Source of the DNA: CAIPBY01 sp041671305
GTDB taxonomy: Bacteria > Patescibacteriota > Patescibacteriia > 2-01-FULL-39-33
Reading direction: 5' to 3'
Assembly: GCA_041671305.1 (NCBI GenBank)
Contig: JBAZBX010000001.1
Location: forward strand, 87,742 to 151,741
Length of the DNA stretch: 64,000 nt
A program made the position numbers and the translations under genes. The notes under the pieces were generated by a model. That model made no database searches and had not been told where the DNA came from. It saw only the letters and a list, made by a program, of their open reading frames with translations. Positions 44,474 through 52,410 of this stretch are shown here, in pieces (position 1 is the stretch's first letter; each line of letters starts with the position of its first letter).

Positions 44474-45910
44474 TCACTTTATAATTTTAACTATTCCCTT
44501 GTCTGCATCCACTTCCACCATATCGCCGTCTTTAAGACTAGCCAAAAGATTTTTTATACCTACCACGCTAGGTATTTTGAGTTCACGTGAGATAATAGCC
44601 GCATGGGAAGTCATGCCACCAGTTTCAGTTAAAATCGCTTTGGCCTGTCCCATAATCGGCAAATAATTAACATTGGTAAACGGCGCGACCAGAATATCTC
44701 CTTTCTTAAATTTGTTAATATGGCTGACATTCAAAACCATATTTACTCTTCCAGAAATTTTACCTGGCGAAGCCGTAAAGCCGGTCAAAATATCTTTTTT
44801 CTCTCCGTTAGAAATTAACTCCAAATATTTATCTGACCCCTTTTCTATAACACTGTTTTTCATCAAATAAACTTTCTTCCCGTCTAAATTATAAGAATTA
44901 ATCTTATCCGCATCTTTCAATAACTTCATCAACTCATCGGGAGATAACTGGAATATTTGCTTCAATTGCTTAATTGATATTCCTGGATATTTATACAAAA
45001 ATACATTCTTAATAAATATATTGACTTGATTGGCAACCTCTTTCTTTCTCTCATTATACATGTGCAGTATCTCTTGGACAACATTAACCTTAACCAATGT
45101 TTCATGAGGCAAATCTTTTTTAATCTTTTTTATCTTGGCAATTCTTATTAGAGCATCTTCATATCGTTTCAAAAGATGACTATGCCTTTCTTTTGACTCA
45201 TCTATTTTACTTTTTACATATTTTTCATCTATAATATCTCCCAGATAATCATGTATGAGCCAAAAATATTTATCCGCTAAACGCTTAATATCTTTCTGGT
45301 TTATTTTCTGGCTTTCGGCTAATTGCGACAAGGCCAAAAAAAATCTTTCATAATTAGTCAATTTATACGAAGTAAGCAAATAATTAAAAATATTTTCTTT
45401 TTCCTGATGACTTCCCCTAATAAACCTTATGATACTTTTCTTAAAATCATCAACTAGATACATCTGAAAAAGAAATCCCGGGCCGTCAATAAATTCTCCA
45501 TACTCTTTATATAAGTTAAAAATCATCTTTAATTTTTTTTCTCCAGTATCGGTCAATGTTTTATGATCAAATAATTTATTGACGGGGATCTTTATTTTTT
45601 GCAAAAGACAACCAGATATTTCTTTTTCTTTTCTCTTTATTTTATTCATCAAGACCGGAGATCTAAATAATTTATCAAAAATAATTTCTGCACTCCGTTT
45701 TAAATTCTTATCAAAAAACCAACTGACCACGTCTCCGTCAACTATTGTCAGCATAGGGAAAGATTTCAATTTAACGCCAAGCAATTCCCTAAATCCGCCG
45801 CTATAGCAAGAAACTATAAGACAAGCTGGAAAATACGGAGTGGCCGCCGTCTTATAGACCAAATGAAATTTTTTTAAATTAGGTTCTTTTGGTATGATTA
45901 ATTTTTCCAT
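44474..45910 (-). CDS. Swivel-domain protein D (variable head, phosphohistidine tail)
   Basis: A 478-residue protein. The tail (about 380-478) has His436 in GGMTSHAAII; the next segment is more divergent (SVVGIKNLLASL) than in the other copies. The head is the most different of the set, with a long Lys-rich helical part and ISIKQLKQIFQLSPDELMKLL, which looks like a small helix-turn-helix or winged-helix module before the tail. No ATP-grasp. Acceptor unknown. Confidence 0.8.
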   Translation of the reverse strand: MEKLIIPKEPNLKKFHLVYKTAATPYFPACLIVSCYSGGFRELLGVKLKSFPMLTIVDGDVVSWFFDKNLKRSAEIIFDKLFRSPVLMNKIKRKEKEISGCLLQKIKIPVNKLFDHKTLTDTGEKKLKMIFNLYKEYGEFIDGPGFLFQMYLVDDFKKSIIRFIRGSHQEKENIFNYLLTSYKLTNYERFFLALSQLAESQKINQKDIKRLADKYFWLIHDYLGDIIDEKYVKSKIDESKERHSHLLKRYEDALIRIAKIKKIKKDLPHETLVKVNVVQEILHMYNERKKEVANQVNIFIKNVFLYKYPGISIKQLKQIFQLSPDELMKLLKDADKINSYNLDGKKVYLMKNSVIEKGSDKYLELISNGEKKDILTGFTASPGKISGRVNMVLNVSHINKFKKGDILVAPFTNVNYLPIMGQAKAILTETGGMTSHAAIISRELKIPSVVGIKNLLASLKDGDMVEVDADKGIVKIIK

Positions 45911-45930
45911 TTTTGTTTTTCAAAATTTTA

Positions 45931-46548
45931 TTATGACAAGCCCAAAGAGGCCTTAATCTTTTCTAGATTAGCGCTGGCCAGAGCCTTGAATTCAGAATAG
46001 AAGAAAGTATCCAGCATTTTTTCAACCAACGCCAAAGCCTTTTCCATATCTTTGGGATTGGGAGAAAAACTTTTTAATCTCTTTTCCTCATACCTATCCA
46101 GAGAATCAATATCATGAAATATTTTTTTATTCTCGCTATCATACATCAATCTCGCATCTTCAATATCTAATTGATCAATATCATGCATACTTATAATATC
46201 CACAATCTCATCAACCTGTTTTTGGTCATATCCCAACTCGGTCAATAACTTATGGGCAATTTTAGCTCCTATTAACATATGAGCCAGTTTGCCATTTTTT
46301 ACTCTTTTCACTCCGGTAATATATTTGAAATGTTCCGGCAAAATAGCGGAATGTCCAATATCGTGCATAATAGCTACAGGAATTAAAATATCATCATCCA
46401 AATTTAAATCACCCTTATAATTAACCATAAATTTTACTCCAGTCAAGGCATGCTCCCTATCACCCTCCCTACATTCTTCAAATATCGGCAAGCACTTTTC
46501 CCACAAAGCCTGAAACTTTTCCGGAACGATATCTTTTGCTTCTTTCAT
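45931..46548 (-). CDS. HD-domain phosphohydrolase within the swivel array
   Basis: A 205-residue HD-superfamily protein. Metal-site motifs are His33, the His62-Asp63 pair in AIMHDIGHS, and ISMHDIDQLD further on. Such proteins hydrolyse phosphate esters or nucleotides. It sits between swivel genes E and D with gaps of 12 and 20 nt, so it is co-expressed with them. A role in removing phosphate that the array adds is a reasonable guess but has no direct support. Related small HD proteins also act on (oligo)nucleotides. Confidence 0.85.
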   Translation of the reverse strand: MKEAKDIVPEKFQALWEKCLPIFEECREGDREHALTGVKFMVNYKGDLNLDDDILIPVAIMHDIGHSAILPEHFKYITGVKRVKNGKLAHMLIGAKIAHKLLTELGYDQKQVDEIVDIISMHDIDQLDIEDARLMYDSENKKIFHDIDSLDRYEEKRLKSFSPNPKDMEKALALVEKMLDTFFYSEFKALASANLEKIKASLGLS

Positions 46549-46560
46549 AAAATTATATTA

Positions 46561-48003
46561 TTAATTAATAATTTTCACAATTCCTTTATCCGCATCCACC
46601 TCAACCATATCGCCGTCATGCAAAACCTTAGTCGCAATCTTTGTGCCAATAATGCAGGGCTTATTTAACTCTCTGGCAATTATAGCCGCATGACAGGTAA
46701 TACCGCCGTCATCGGTCACAATCGCAGCCGATTTCTTGATGGCCATATAATGCTCAGGCCGGGTCATGGGAATCACAATAACATCGCCTCCTCTTACTTT
46801 TTTACTGTCTTCTATCCGATTAATTACTTTTACCGGCCCGACTACTCTGCCCAAGTTCGCCGTGAAGCCTTTTAGCTCTTTAATTTTATTATCAAAAACA
46901 TACCCAACCTTATTCAAAAACTTTTTTGCCCCCTTTGATTCAACCAAGCCGACTTTCCCTTTTTTATAAACTACCACAAAAGGTTTCTGGGTTCTATAGG
47001 CAATTTTATTCACATCCAACTCACCTTTGATAATTGATTCCAACTCCTCATGATGACAATATTTGATAATTTCTAAATCAATATTTTTTCTTCTGGCAAC
47101 ATCTGTAGCAAATTTATGATCCAAAGCCACATGAGTAAGGGTAAAGATCTTCCTATCATCCTGCCACTTGGCAAACAACTCAGTCAGCCCCACCAAACGC
47201 AGGATATCTTCATTAAAATTTATGCTCTTCAGCAGGATGCTTTTCCGTTTTTTATTTATAACATGTTGAGCCTTGAGTTTAAAATCTTCTTCTTTGATTA
47301 TTTTGAAAATTTCATTATTAATCTCCTCCAATGGATACTCTACAAAATCTCCGTAACTCCCTCTGATAAAAGAATATTTCATTTGATGTGCTCTCACTTT
47401 ATCCGTTATATCAATCCCCCTCGTCTGGGATTGAGCTAATTTTCTCAACTCATTTTCTTCACGGCTTAGAAATGATTCATCAATGGGGGAGGTCAAAACA
47501 CTGAAAGTTTCATGTAAATTTTCCTCTGTCTTATGATTTTTATAATATTTATTAATTAAACGATAAATTTCTCCATCAGCATACAGCATATAAGCATCTA
47601 TAAAAGAAGGGAATTTTAAATCTTTAGCATAAAAATGGGAATGCTCCCGAAATAACTCCAAAAGTTTTAAATCGTCTAAACAAGAAAAATCACAATTAAA
47701 CAGTCTATAATATCTTTCCATCATCTCCGGCCATCTGCTTTTCCATTGGGAATATAGTTCTCCTAAAAAGTTTTTCTTTTTACGATCCTGAGCAATGAGA
47801 CTATGGAAAACCTTTTTAATATCTCGTTTTAATGTCAGCCAATTTAGAATTCCCTGGTCATAATGAGCTACAACAGAATTATAACTTTTTATCTCTTCAT
47901 AAAATGGCATGGTAAAAATATAAGCTGTCGGCCAAACATACAAAGGCTTGGCATCTATGTGCTCAATATAATAATCCTTACCAATAAAATCATCCAGCTT
48001 CAT
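46561..48003 (-). CDS. Swivel-domain protein E (variable head, phosphohistidine tail)
   Basis: A 480-residue protein, first swivel gene in the transcript. The tail (about 385-480) has His438 in GGITCHAAII and is almost identical to that of B over the next 20 residues. The head shows KDYYIEHIDAKPLYVW near the start, a central LTSPIDESFLSREE and KWQDDRK, all three matching places in protein A. These shared marks suggest one ancestral head fold that has diverged for different acceptors. Confidence 0.82.
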   Translation of the reverse strand: MKLDDFIGKDYYIEHIDAKPLYVWPTAYIFTMPFYEEIKSYNSVVAHYDQGILNWLTLKRDIKKVFHSLIAQDRKKKNFLGELYSQWKSRWPEMMERYYRLFNCDFSCLDDLKLLELFREHSHFYAKDLKFPSFIDAYMLYADGEIYRLINKYYKNHKTEENLHETFSVLTSPIDESFLSREENELRKLAQSQTRGIDITDKVRAHQMKYSFIRGSYGDFVEYPLEEINNEIFKIIKEEDFKLKAQHVINKKRKSILLKSINFNEDILRLVGLTELFAKWQDDRKIFTLTHVALDHKFATDVARRKNIDLEIIKYCHHEELESIIKGELDVNKIAYRTQKPFVVVYKKGKVGLVESKGAKKFLNKVGYVFDNKIKELKGFTANLGRVVGPVKVINRIEDSKKVRGGDVIVIPMTRPEHYMAIKKSAAIVTDDGGITCHAAIIARELNKPCIIGTKIATKVLHDGDMVEVDADKGIVKIIN

Positions 48004-48035
48004 ATTATTTTATAATTTTAACAATCCCTAAAAAA

Positions 48036-48890
48036 TTACTTCTCCACTACAATCATCACCTTTCTTCCCATAGCCATTTCCGCATCGGTCATTCCACCTT
48101 CTGCCAATTGCGGATTCCAATCATGAACCGCATTAATTAGTTGGCTATATTTATATTTAAAGTTATTCCCTTTCCTTGTTCCCGGATCATTGGTAATAAA
48201 TTCGCTAGTATTATAACCTTTGATTACTAGCATATGATAAATCGGGCCTGGCTGTTTGAAATTGGGATTTCCCAATAATCTCCCCGCCGCCGGAATTATA
48301 ATCAAATTTCCTTGGGATAATTCATACTTTATCCTGTCCACGGTTGCTTCCGTACTTAGCTTGGCCTTGAGTCCAAAATGATTGTTCAATATGTCTACCG
48401 CCTCTTGCGCGGTCAGATCCACCAAATAGCCGTTATCACCTTCCCAAGAAACTAACTTTTGGATCTCCGTTTCCATAATGGCTTCATTGAGCGGTTGGTG
48501 AACAAAATATTTGTTCACCATGATCATAGAAGCCTCTTCGCAAGCTTCCTCGTGCAAAGCATCCCAATTGCCATATGGCGCCTGCTGAGCAAAGGCAACC
48601 GGAAGCGTCAATTCTCTCGGAATCTCAGCCGTCTTTTTCTCAGGTGTCGTACTTACTGTCTTGACCGCCGGCTTGGTGGAAGAAACTTTGCCGACAGATG
48701 AAGTTGCTACTTTCTGATCCGGAGTGCTGGATTCCGTTATCAAGGCCTGGGCTTCGCTGGAAGAGCTGGCTAAATCGTTATTTATTTGAACTGTTTGCGT
48801 GCCGGTATTCTGCTGGCAACCGGAAACCGTAAGTGCCACGGCCAGCATGAGCAATGTCATGATTAAATATTTGGAATTATTGTTTTTCAT
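48036..48890 (-). CDS. Lipoprotein with C39-like cysteine peptidase domain
   Basis: A 284-residue exported lipoprotein with lipobox VSGC (Cys25) and a Ser/Thr-rich linker (about 30-95). The C-terminal domain matches the peptidase_C39_2 pattern: QQAPYGNWDALHEEACEEAS (candidate Cys), IYHMLVIKGYN (His) and TNDPG (Asn/Asp). Peptidase or transglutaminase-like activity on the cell surface is likely. It lies 32 nt before swivel gene E in the same string. Confidence 0.82.
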   Translation of the reverse strand: MKNNNSKYLIMTLLMLAVALTVSGCQQNTGTQTVQINNDLASSSSEAQALITESSTPDQKVATSSVGKVSSTKPAVKTVSTTPEKKTAEIPRELTLPVAFAQQAPYGNWDALHEEACEEASMIMVNKYFVHQPLNEAIMETEIQKLVSWEGDNGYLVDLTAQEAVDILNNHFGLKAKLSTEATVDRIKYELSQGNLIIIPAAGRLLGNPNFKQPGPIYHMLVIKGYNTSEFITNDPGTRKGNNFKYKYSQLINAVHDWNPQLAEGGMTDAEMAMGRKVMIVVEK

Positions 48891-48914
48891 TTGAAGTATT
48901 TGAATTATTAAATT

Positions 48915-49574
48915 TTAACAAGGGTTTGATTGCGTCTCTTGCTGAAGAATAGTATCGGATATATTGTTTCCTATGATGGTTATTTGTCCTTGATAGGCAT
49001 GAAGCGTGCAACACTGGCCATCCGTAAACTCATAGAGATAACTCCCCTTATCTTGTTTGAGATATATGCCGTTGATTTGCTTTATTTTTTTATAAATATC
49101 CAGATCGGTTTTTAATTCATACTTGCTTTTCAAAAATTTTACCAAATCGGGATTATCAGTAATCATGCCCTGGATAGCCACTTCCGGCACCGGTCCAGGC
49201 AAACCATAGCAAACCCCCGGATTATATTTATCAATCAGATACAGTTTAACTTGCAACTCTTGATTAACCGAGAAACTTGATGATCCGCTACCGGCAGAAG
49301 TTTTGGAATCATCTACTGCTTCCTTCTTGGGCGATAAGCCCTCTGGATAAAACTTCTGAACCGTTTTTTTGGACGATGTCGTACTGGAAGCAATCGGAGT
49401 TGAGATAACTGCATCTACGGACGTAATCGCATCACCAGTGGAGCTGGTCTGATCATTTGTAGCCACCTCACCAGAAATAGAGTTATCAGCGAGAGGATTT
49501 GCCACCTCCGTCCCGCATCCGGATAGAATAAAGGCGAGGAGAAAAATAGTCAACAAAAGTAGGGTCTTTTTCAT
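48915..49574 (-). CDS. Lipoprotein of unknown function
   Basis: A 219-residue protein with signal peptide and lipobox LSGC (Cys20), a Ser/Thr-rich linker (about 25-105) similar in type to the next gene's, and a C-terminal domain of about 110 residues with two Cys pairs (GVCYGLPG, GQCCTLHAY). Fold not recognised. It is the first gene of the string that leads into the swivel array. Confidence 0.78.
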   Translation of the reverse strand: MKKTLLLLTIFLLAFILSGCGTEVANPLADNSISGEVATNDQTSSTGDAITSVDAVISTPIASSTTSSKKTVQKFYPEGLSPKKEAVDDSKTSAGSGSSSFSVNQELQVKLYLIDKYNPGVCYGLPGPVPEVAIQGMITDNPDLVKFLKSKYELKTDLDIYKKIKQINGIYLKQDKGSYLYEFTDGQCCTLHAYQGQITIIGNNISDTILQQETQSNPC

Positions 49575-49601
49575 ATTTTATAATTAAATTTAATTAATCT
49601 A

Positions 49602-49610
49602 ATAATACCA
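49602..49610 (-). promoter_or_regulatory. Possible promoter of the lipoprotein/swivel operon
   Basis: Minus strand TGGTATTAT gives an extended -10 (box 49607-49602), with only a poor -35. It lies about 30 nt before the ATG at 49574. Confidence 0.4.
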
Positions 49611-49667
49611 CAAAAACAACCGATTTTGAAATAAAATTGCCATATTAGCTAATTAATCCAATATTTC

Positions 49668-49696
49668 TTGACAAATTGCCGTTTTTAAGCTAAAAT
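49668..49696 (+). promoter_or_regulatory. Promoter of rpmA
   Basis: -35 TTGACA (49668-49673), 17-nt spacer ending AAGC, -10 TAAAAT (49691-49696). The leader to the ATG at 49804 is about 100 nt. Confidence 0.82.
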
Positions 49697-49803
49697 ATTT
49701 AACAGAAATCAATAGTTTAAGTACCACCTCAGTTAATTTGATTGCAGGCAAATAATCTGACGGGGGCAAACCATGATCATAATTAAATCTTAAATATAAA
49801 AAT

Positions 49804-50076
49804 ATGGCACATAAGAAAGCGGGCGGCAGTACCAGGCTGGGCCGAGATTCTAATGCGCAAAGACTAGGTATTAAATTATACGGCGGCCAAAAGGCCAAAA
49901 GCGGCGACATTATCGTCAGGCAGCGTGGCAGCCGATATAGATCCGGCAAAAACACCATGCAGGGCAAGGATGATACAATTTTTGCAGTAGCAGTTGGCAC
50001 CGTGAAATTCAACAAAAAGAAAGTCAAGAAATTCACTGGAAAACTAGAATTCGCCCAAATAATTAGTGTAGAATAA
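49804..50076 (+). CDS. rpmA: 50S ribosomal protein L27
   Basis: A 90-residue protein starting MAHKKAGGSTRLGRDSNAQR, the N-terminus that reaches the peptidyl transferase centre. There is no cleavable N-terminal extension of the Firmicutes type. It is transcribed alone: the usual upstream partner rplU (L21) is not next to it. Confidence 0.97.
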   Translation: MAHKKAGGSTRLGRDSNAQRLGIKLYGGQKAKSGDIIVRQRGSRYRSGKNTMQGKDDTIFAVAVGTVKFNKKKVKKFTGKLEFAQIISVE

Positions 50077-50082
50077 AGCTCA

Positions 50083-50114
50083 AAAAAAGACTCCGCCTTG
50101 GCGGAGTCTTTTTT
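50083..50114. terminator. Bidirectional terminator between rpmA and pyrG
   Basis: AAGACTCCGCC / GGCGGAGTCTT stem with A7 before and T-run after, serving both converging genes. Confidence 0.92.
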
Positions 50115-50127
50115 ATTCTCTAATTAA

Positions 50128-51786
50128 TTATTTGTTTATACCGGCTTTTATTAATCCAAGAAATAATGGATGCGCTTTAAGCGGCCTGGATTTGAATTCC
50201 GGATGAAACTGCACGCCCACAAAAAACGGATGTAAATCTTTGGACAGTTCCACAATCTCCACCAACTCATTGTCAGGCGAAGTACCGGCAATAATAAGAC
50301 CTTTTTCTTCCACCCTCTTCCTGTAATCATTATTAAATTCATAGCGATGCCTGTGGCGTTCAGAAATCTCCCTCTGGCCATACAACTCATAAGCTCTAGT
50401 ACCCTCTTTTAAAATGCACGGATAAGCTCCCAACCTCATGCTATTGCCATAATTCTTGGCAGCAATTTTTTCAGCCTGCTCGGCAATAATATGAATAATG
50501 GGATTGGTGGTTTGAGGATTAATTTCAGTCGTATGGGCATCTGCTAACCCCAAAACATTTCTAGCAAATTCAATTGAAGCCAATTGCATACCATAGCACA
50601 ATCCAAGATATGGAATCTTATTTTCTCTAGCATACTTAATGGCTGAAATTTTTCCCTCAATTCCTCTACTGCCAAATCCGCCGGGCACAACCAAACAATC
50701 AAACCCACTCAACTCGCTAACCTTATCCGGCTCTTTTTCATACAAATCACTATTAATCCATTCTATTACCGGCTTACGTCCGTTATGCCAAGCCGCGAAT
50801 TTCAAACTTTCAATTACTGAAATATAGGCATCCGGCAAAATAAAATCTCCGCTCTCAAAATATTTGCCAATAATTCCAATTTTTACAGCCTGCTCGCAAC
50901 ATCTGATCTTCTCAGAAAAATCTCGCCATTCTTGCAAATCCTGCTGTCTTGGTTCTAACTTTAATTTCTTGAGTATTTTCTCGGATAAATTTTCCTTTTC
51001 AAAATTTATCGGCACATCATAGACACTATCTACATCGGGAGCCGAAATAACATTTTCTTTGTCTACACTGCAAAACAAAGCTAATTTTTGTCTTCTAGGT
51101 TCATCCAAGGGATGTGTTGAACGGGCCAAGATAAAATCAGGCAAAATACCAGCAGCATTTAATTCTCTGGCCGCGCTTTGTGTTGGTTTGGTTTTCATCT
51201 CTCCAATTTTGGAAGGCACTGGCAAATAACTGACGAGTACAAAAGCTACGTCATCAGGATTTTCCAGATGCATCATTCTTGCTGCCTCCAAAAATAAAAT
51301 ATTTTGATATTCCCCGGCCGTACCGCCAATCTCTATGATAGTGATATCAGCATTGGCTTTTTGCCCGGCATTTTTAATTCTGTTTATAACTTCATATGGC
51401 ACATGTGGCACCACCTCCACGCATTTACCGCCATATTCCAGATTTCTTTCCCTATTAATGACCGCCTGATAGACTCTGCCGGTAGTCATATAATTGTCTC
51501 GATAAATATTGGTGTCCAAAAATCTTTCATAATTACCCACATCTTGATCAGTCTCATCGCCATCCTCAGTCACAAAAACCTCTCCATGCTCAACCGGATT
51601 CATGGTGCCAGCATCCACATTAACATACGGATCAATTTTAACTGCCGTAACCGAAAATCCCCTTCCTTGCAATATTCTTCCCATAGACGCTGATGCGATT
51701 CCCTTACCCACACCGGACATTACTCCTCCGATTACAAAAATAAATTTCCTTTTTTTGCCGTTTTCGGCAAAGATGTCATTTTCCAT
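50128..51786 (-). CDS. pyrG: CTP synthase
   Basis: Makes CTP from UTP, ATP and glutamine. The 552 residues are complete. The N-terminal synthase domain shows GGVMSGVGKGIASASMG and the UTP/Mg region DPYVNVDAGTMNP with EVFVTEDGDETDQDVG. The C-terminal glutaminase shows the nucleophile in GLCYGMQLA and FHPEFKSRP. Confidence 0.97.
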   Translation of the reverse strand: MENDIFAENGKKRKFIFVIGGVMSGVGKGIASASMGRILQGRGFSVTAVKIDPYVNVDAGTMNPVEHGEVFVTEDGDETDQDVGNYERFLDTNIYRDNYMTTGRVYQAVINRERNLEYGGKCVEVVPHVPYEVINRIKNAGQKANADITIIEIGGTAGEYQNILFLEAARMMHLENPDDVAFVLVSYLPVPSKIGEMKTKPTQSAARELNAAGILPDFILARSTHPLDEPRRQKLALFCSVDKENVISAPDVDSVYDVPINFEKENLSEKILKKLKLEPRQQDLQEWRDFSEKIRCCEQAVKIGIIGKYFESGDFILPDAYISVIESLKFAAWHNGRKPVIEWINSDLYEKEPDKVSELSGFDCLVVPGGFGSRGIEGKISAIKYARENKIPYLGLCYGMQLASIEFARNVLGLADAHTTEINPQTTNPIIHIIAEQAEKIAAKNYGNSMRLGAYPCILKEGTRAYELYGQREISERHRHRYEFNNDYRKRVEEKGLIIAGTSPDNELVEIVELSKDLHPFFVGVQFHPEFKSRPLKAHPLFLGLIKAGINK

Positions 51787-51836
51787 ACGACAAGCTTTTA
51801 TTTATAAATTATTTTAAATTAAAAAATATCCCAAAG

Positions 51837-51866
51837 AAAAAATAGAGCTTAAATCTCTATTTTTTT
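51837..51866 (-). terminator. Terminator after rplI
   Basis: AATAGAG / CTCTATT hairpin with A run on the plus side and T run on the other, 27 nt after the rplI stop on the minus strand. Confidence 0.75.
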
Positions 51867-51892
51867 CACCAGCTTTTAAAAATACATTTTGA

Positions 51893-52333
51893 TTAATCTA
51901 TTACTGAGAGTATTATCTCCGCTTCCAAGCCATGCGCTAATTCTATTCTGATCGGATAATCACCTAATTCCTTGATCGGTTCCGGCAACACTATTTGTTT
52001 TTTGCTGATTTCAAATCCCTTTTCTTTCAATTTCTTGGCTATCACACTATCTGAGATAGAGGCGTATAAACGGCCGGAATCATTTATCCTGCCTTTTATT
52101 TCCAAAGCCAAGCCCGATAAACGATTGGCTGTTTTCTCGGTTTCCAGTAAATCCTGTTCTGCTTCCTTTGCTTTTCTGCTCTGCTGTTCTTTTATCTTTT
52201 GTAAATTTTTCGCTGTAGCCTCCACTGCCAATTTCCTGGGAAAAAGATAATTCTGAGCGTGGCCATTAGCCACCTCCTTGATTTCTCCAGCCTCACCCGT
52301 ACCTGGAACATTTTTGAGCAGTATTATCTTCAT
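51893..52333 (-). CDS. rplI: 50S ribosomal protein L9
   Basis: A 146-residue two-domain protein. The N-terminal rRNA-binding domain shows MKIILLKNVPGTGEAGEIKEV and GHAQNYLFPRKLA, followed by the long connecting helix (about 42-75) and the C-terminal domain. Confidence 0.96.
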   Translation of the reverse strand: MKIILLKNVPGTGEAGEIKEVANGHAQNYLFPRKLAVEATAKNLQKIKEQQSRKAKEAEQDLLETEKTANRLSGLALEIKGRINDSGRLYASISDSVIAKKLKEKGFEISKKQIVLPEPIKELGDYPIRIELAHGLEAEIILSVID

Positions 52334-52348
52334 ATTTAATATTAACGA

Positions 52349-52376
52349 CTGTATTTATGAGATAATTATACAAAGT
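52349..52376 (-). promoter_or_regulatory. Promoter of rplI
   Basis: Minus strand: -35-like TTGCAT, 16-nt spacer, -10 TATAAT about 30 nt upstream of the rplI ATG. The segment lies just after the stop of the S41 peptidase gene. Confidence 0.55.
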
Positions 52377-52410
52377 TTATTGATAAATGCAACTTTTTTG
52401 TCAAGAGCCT

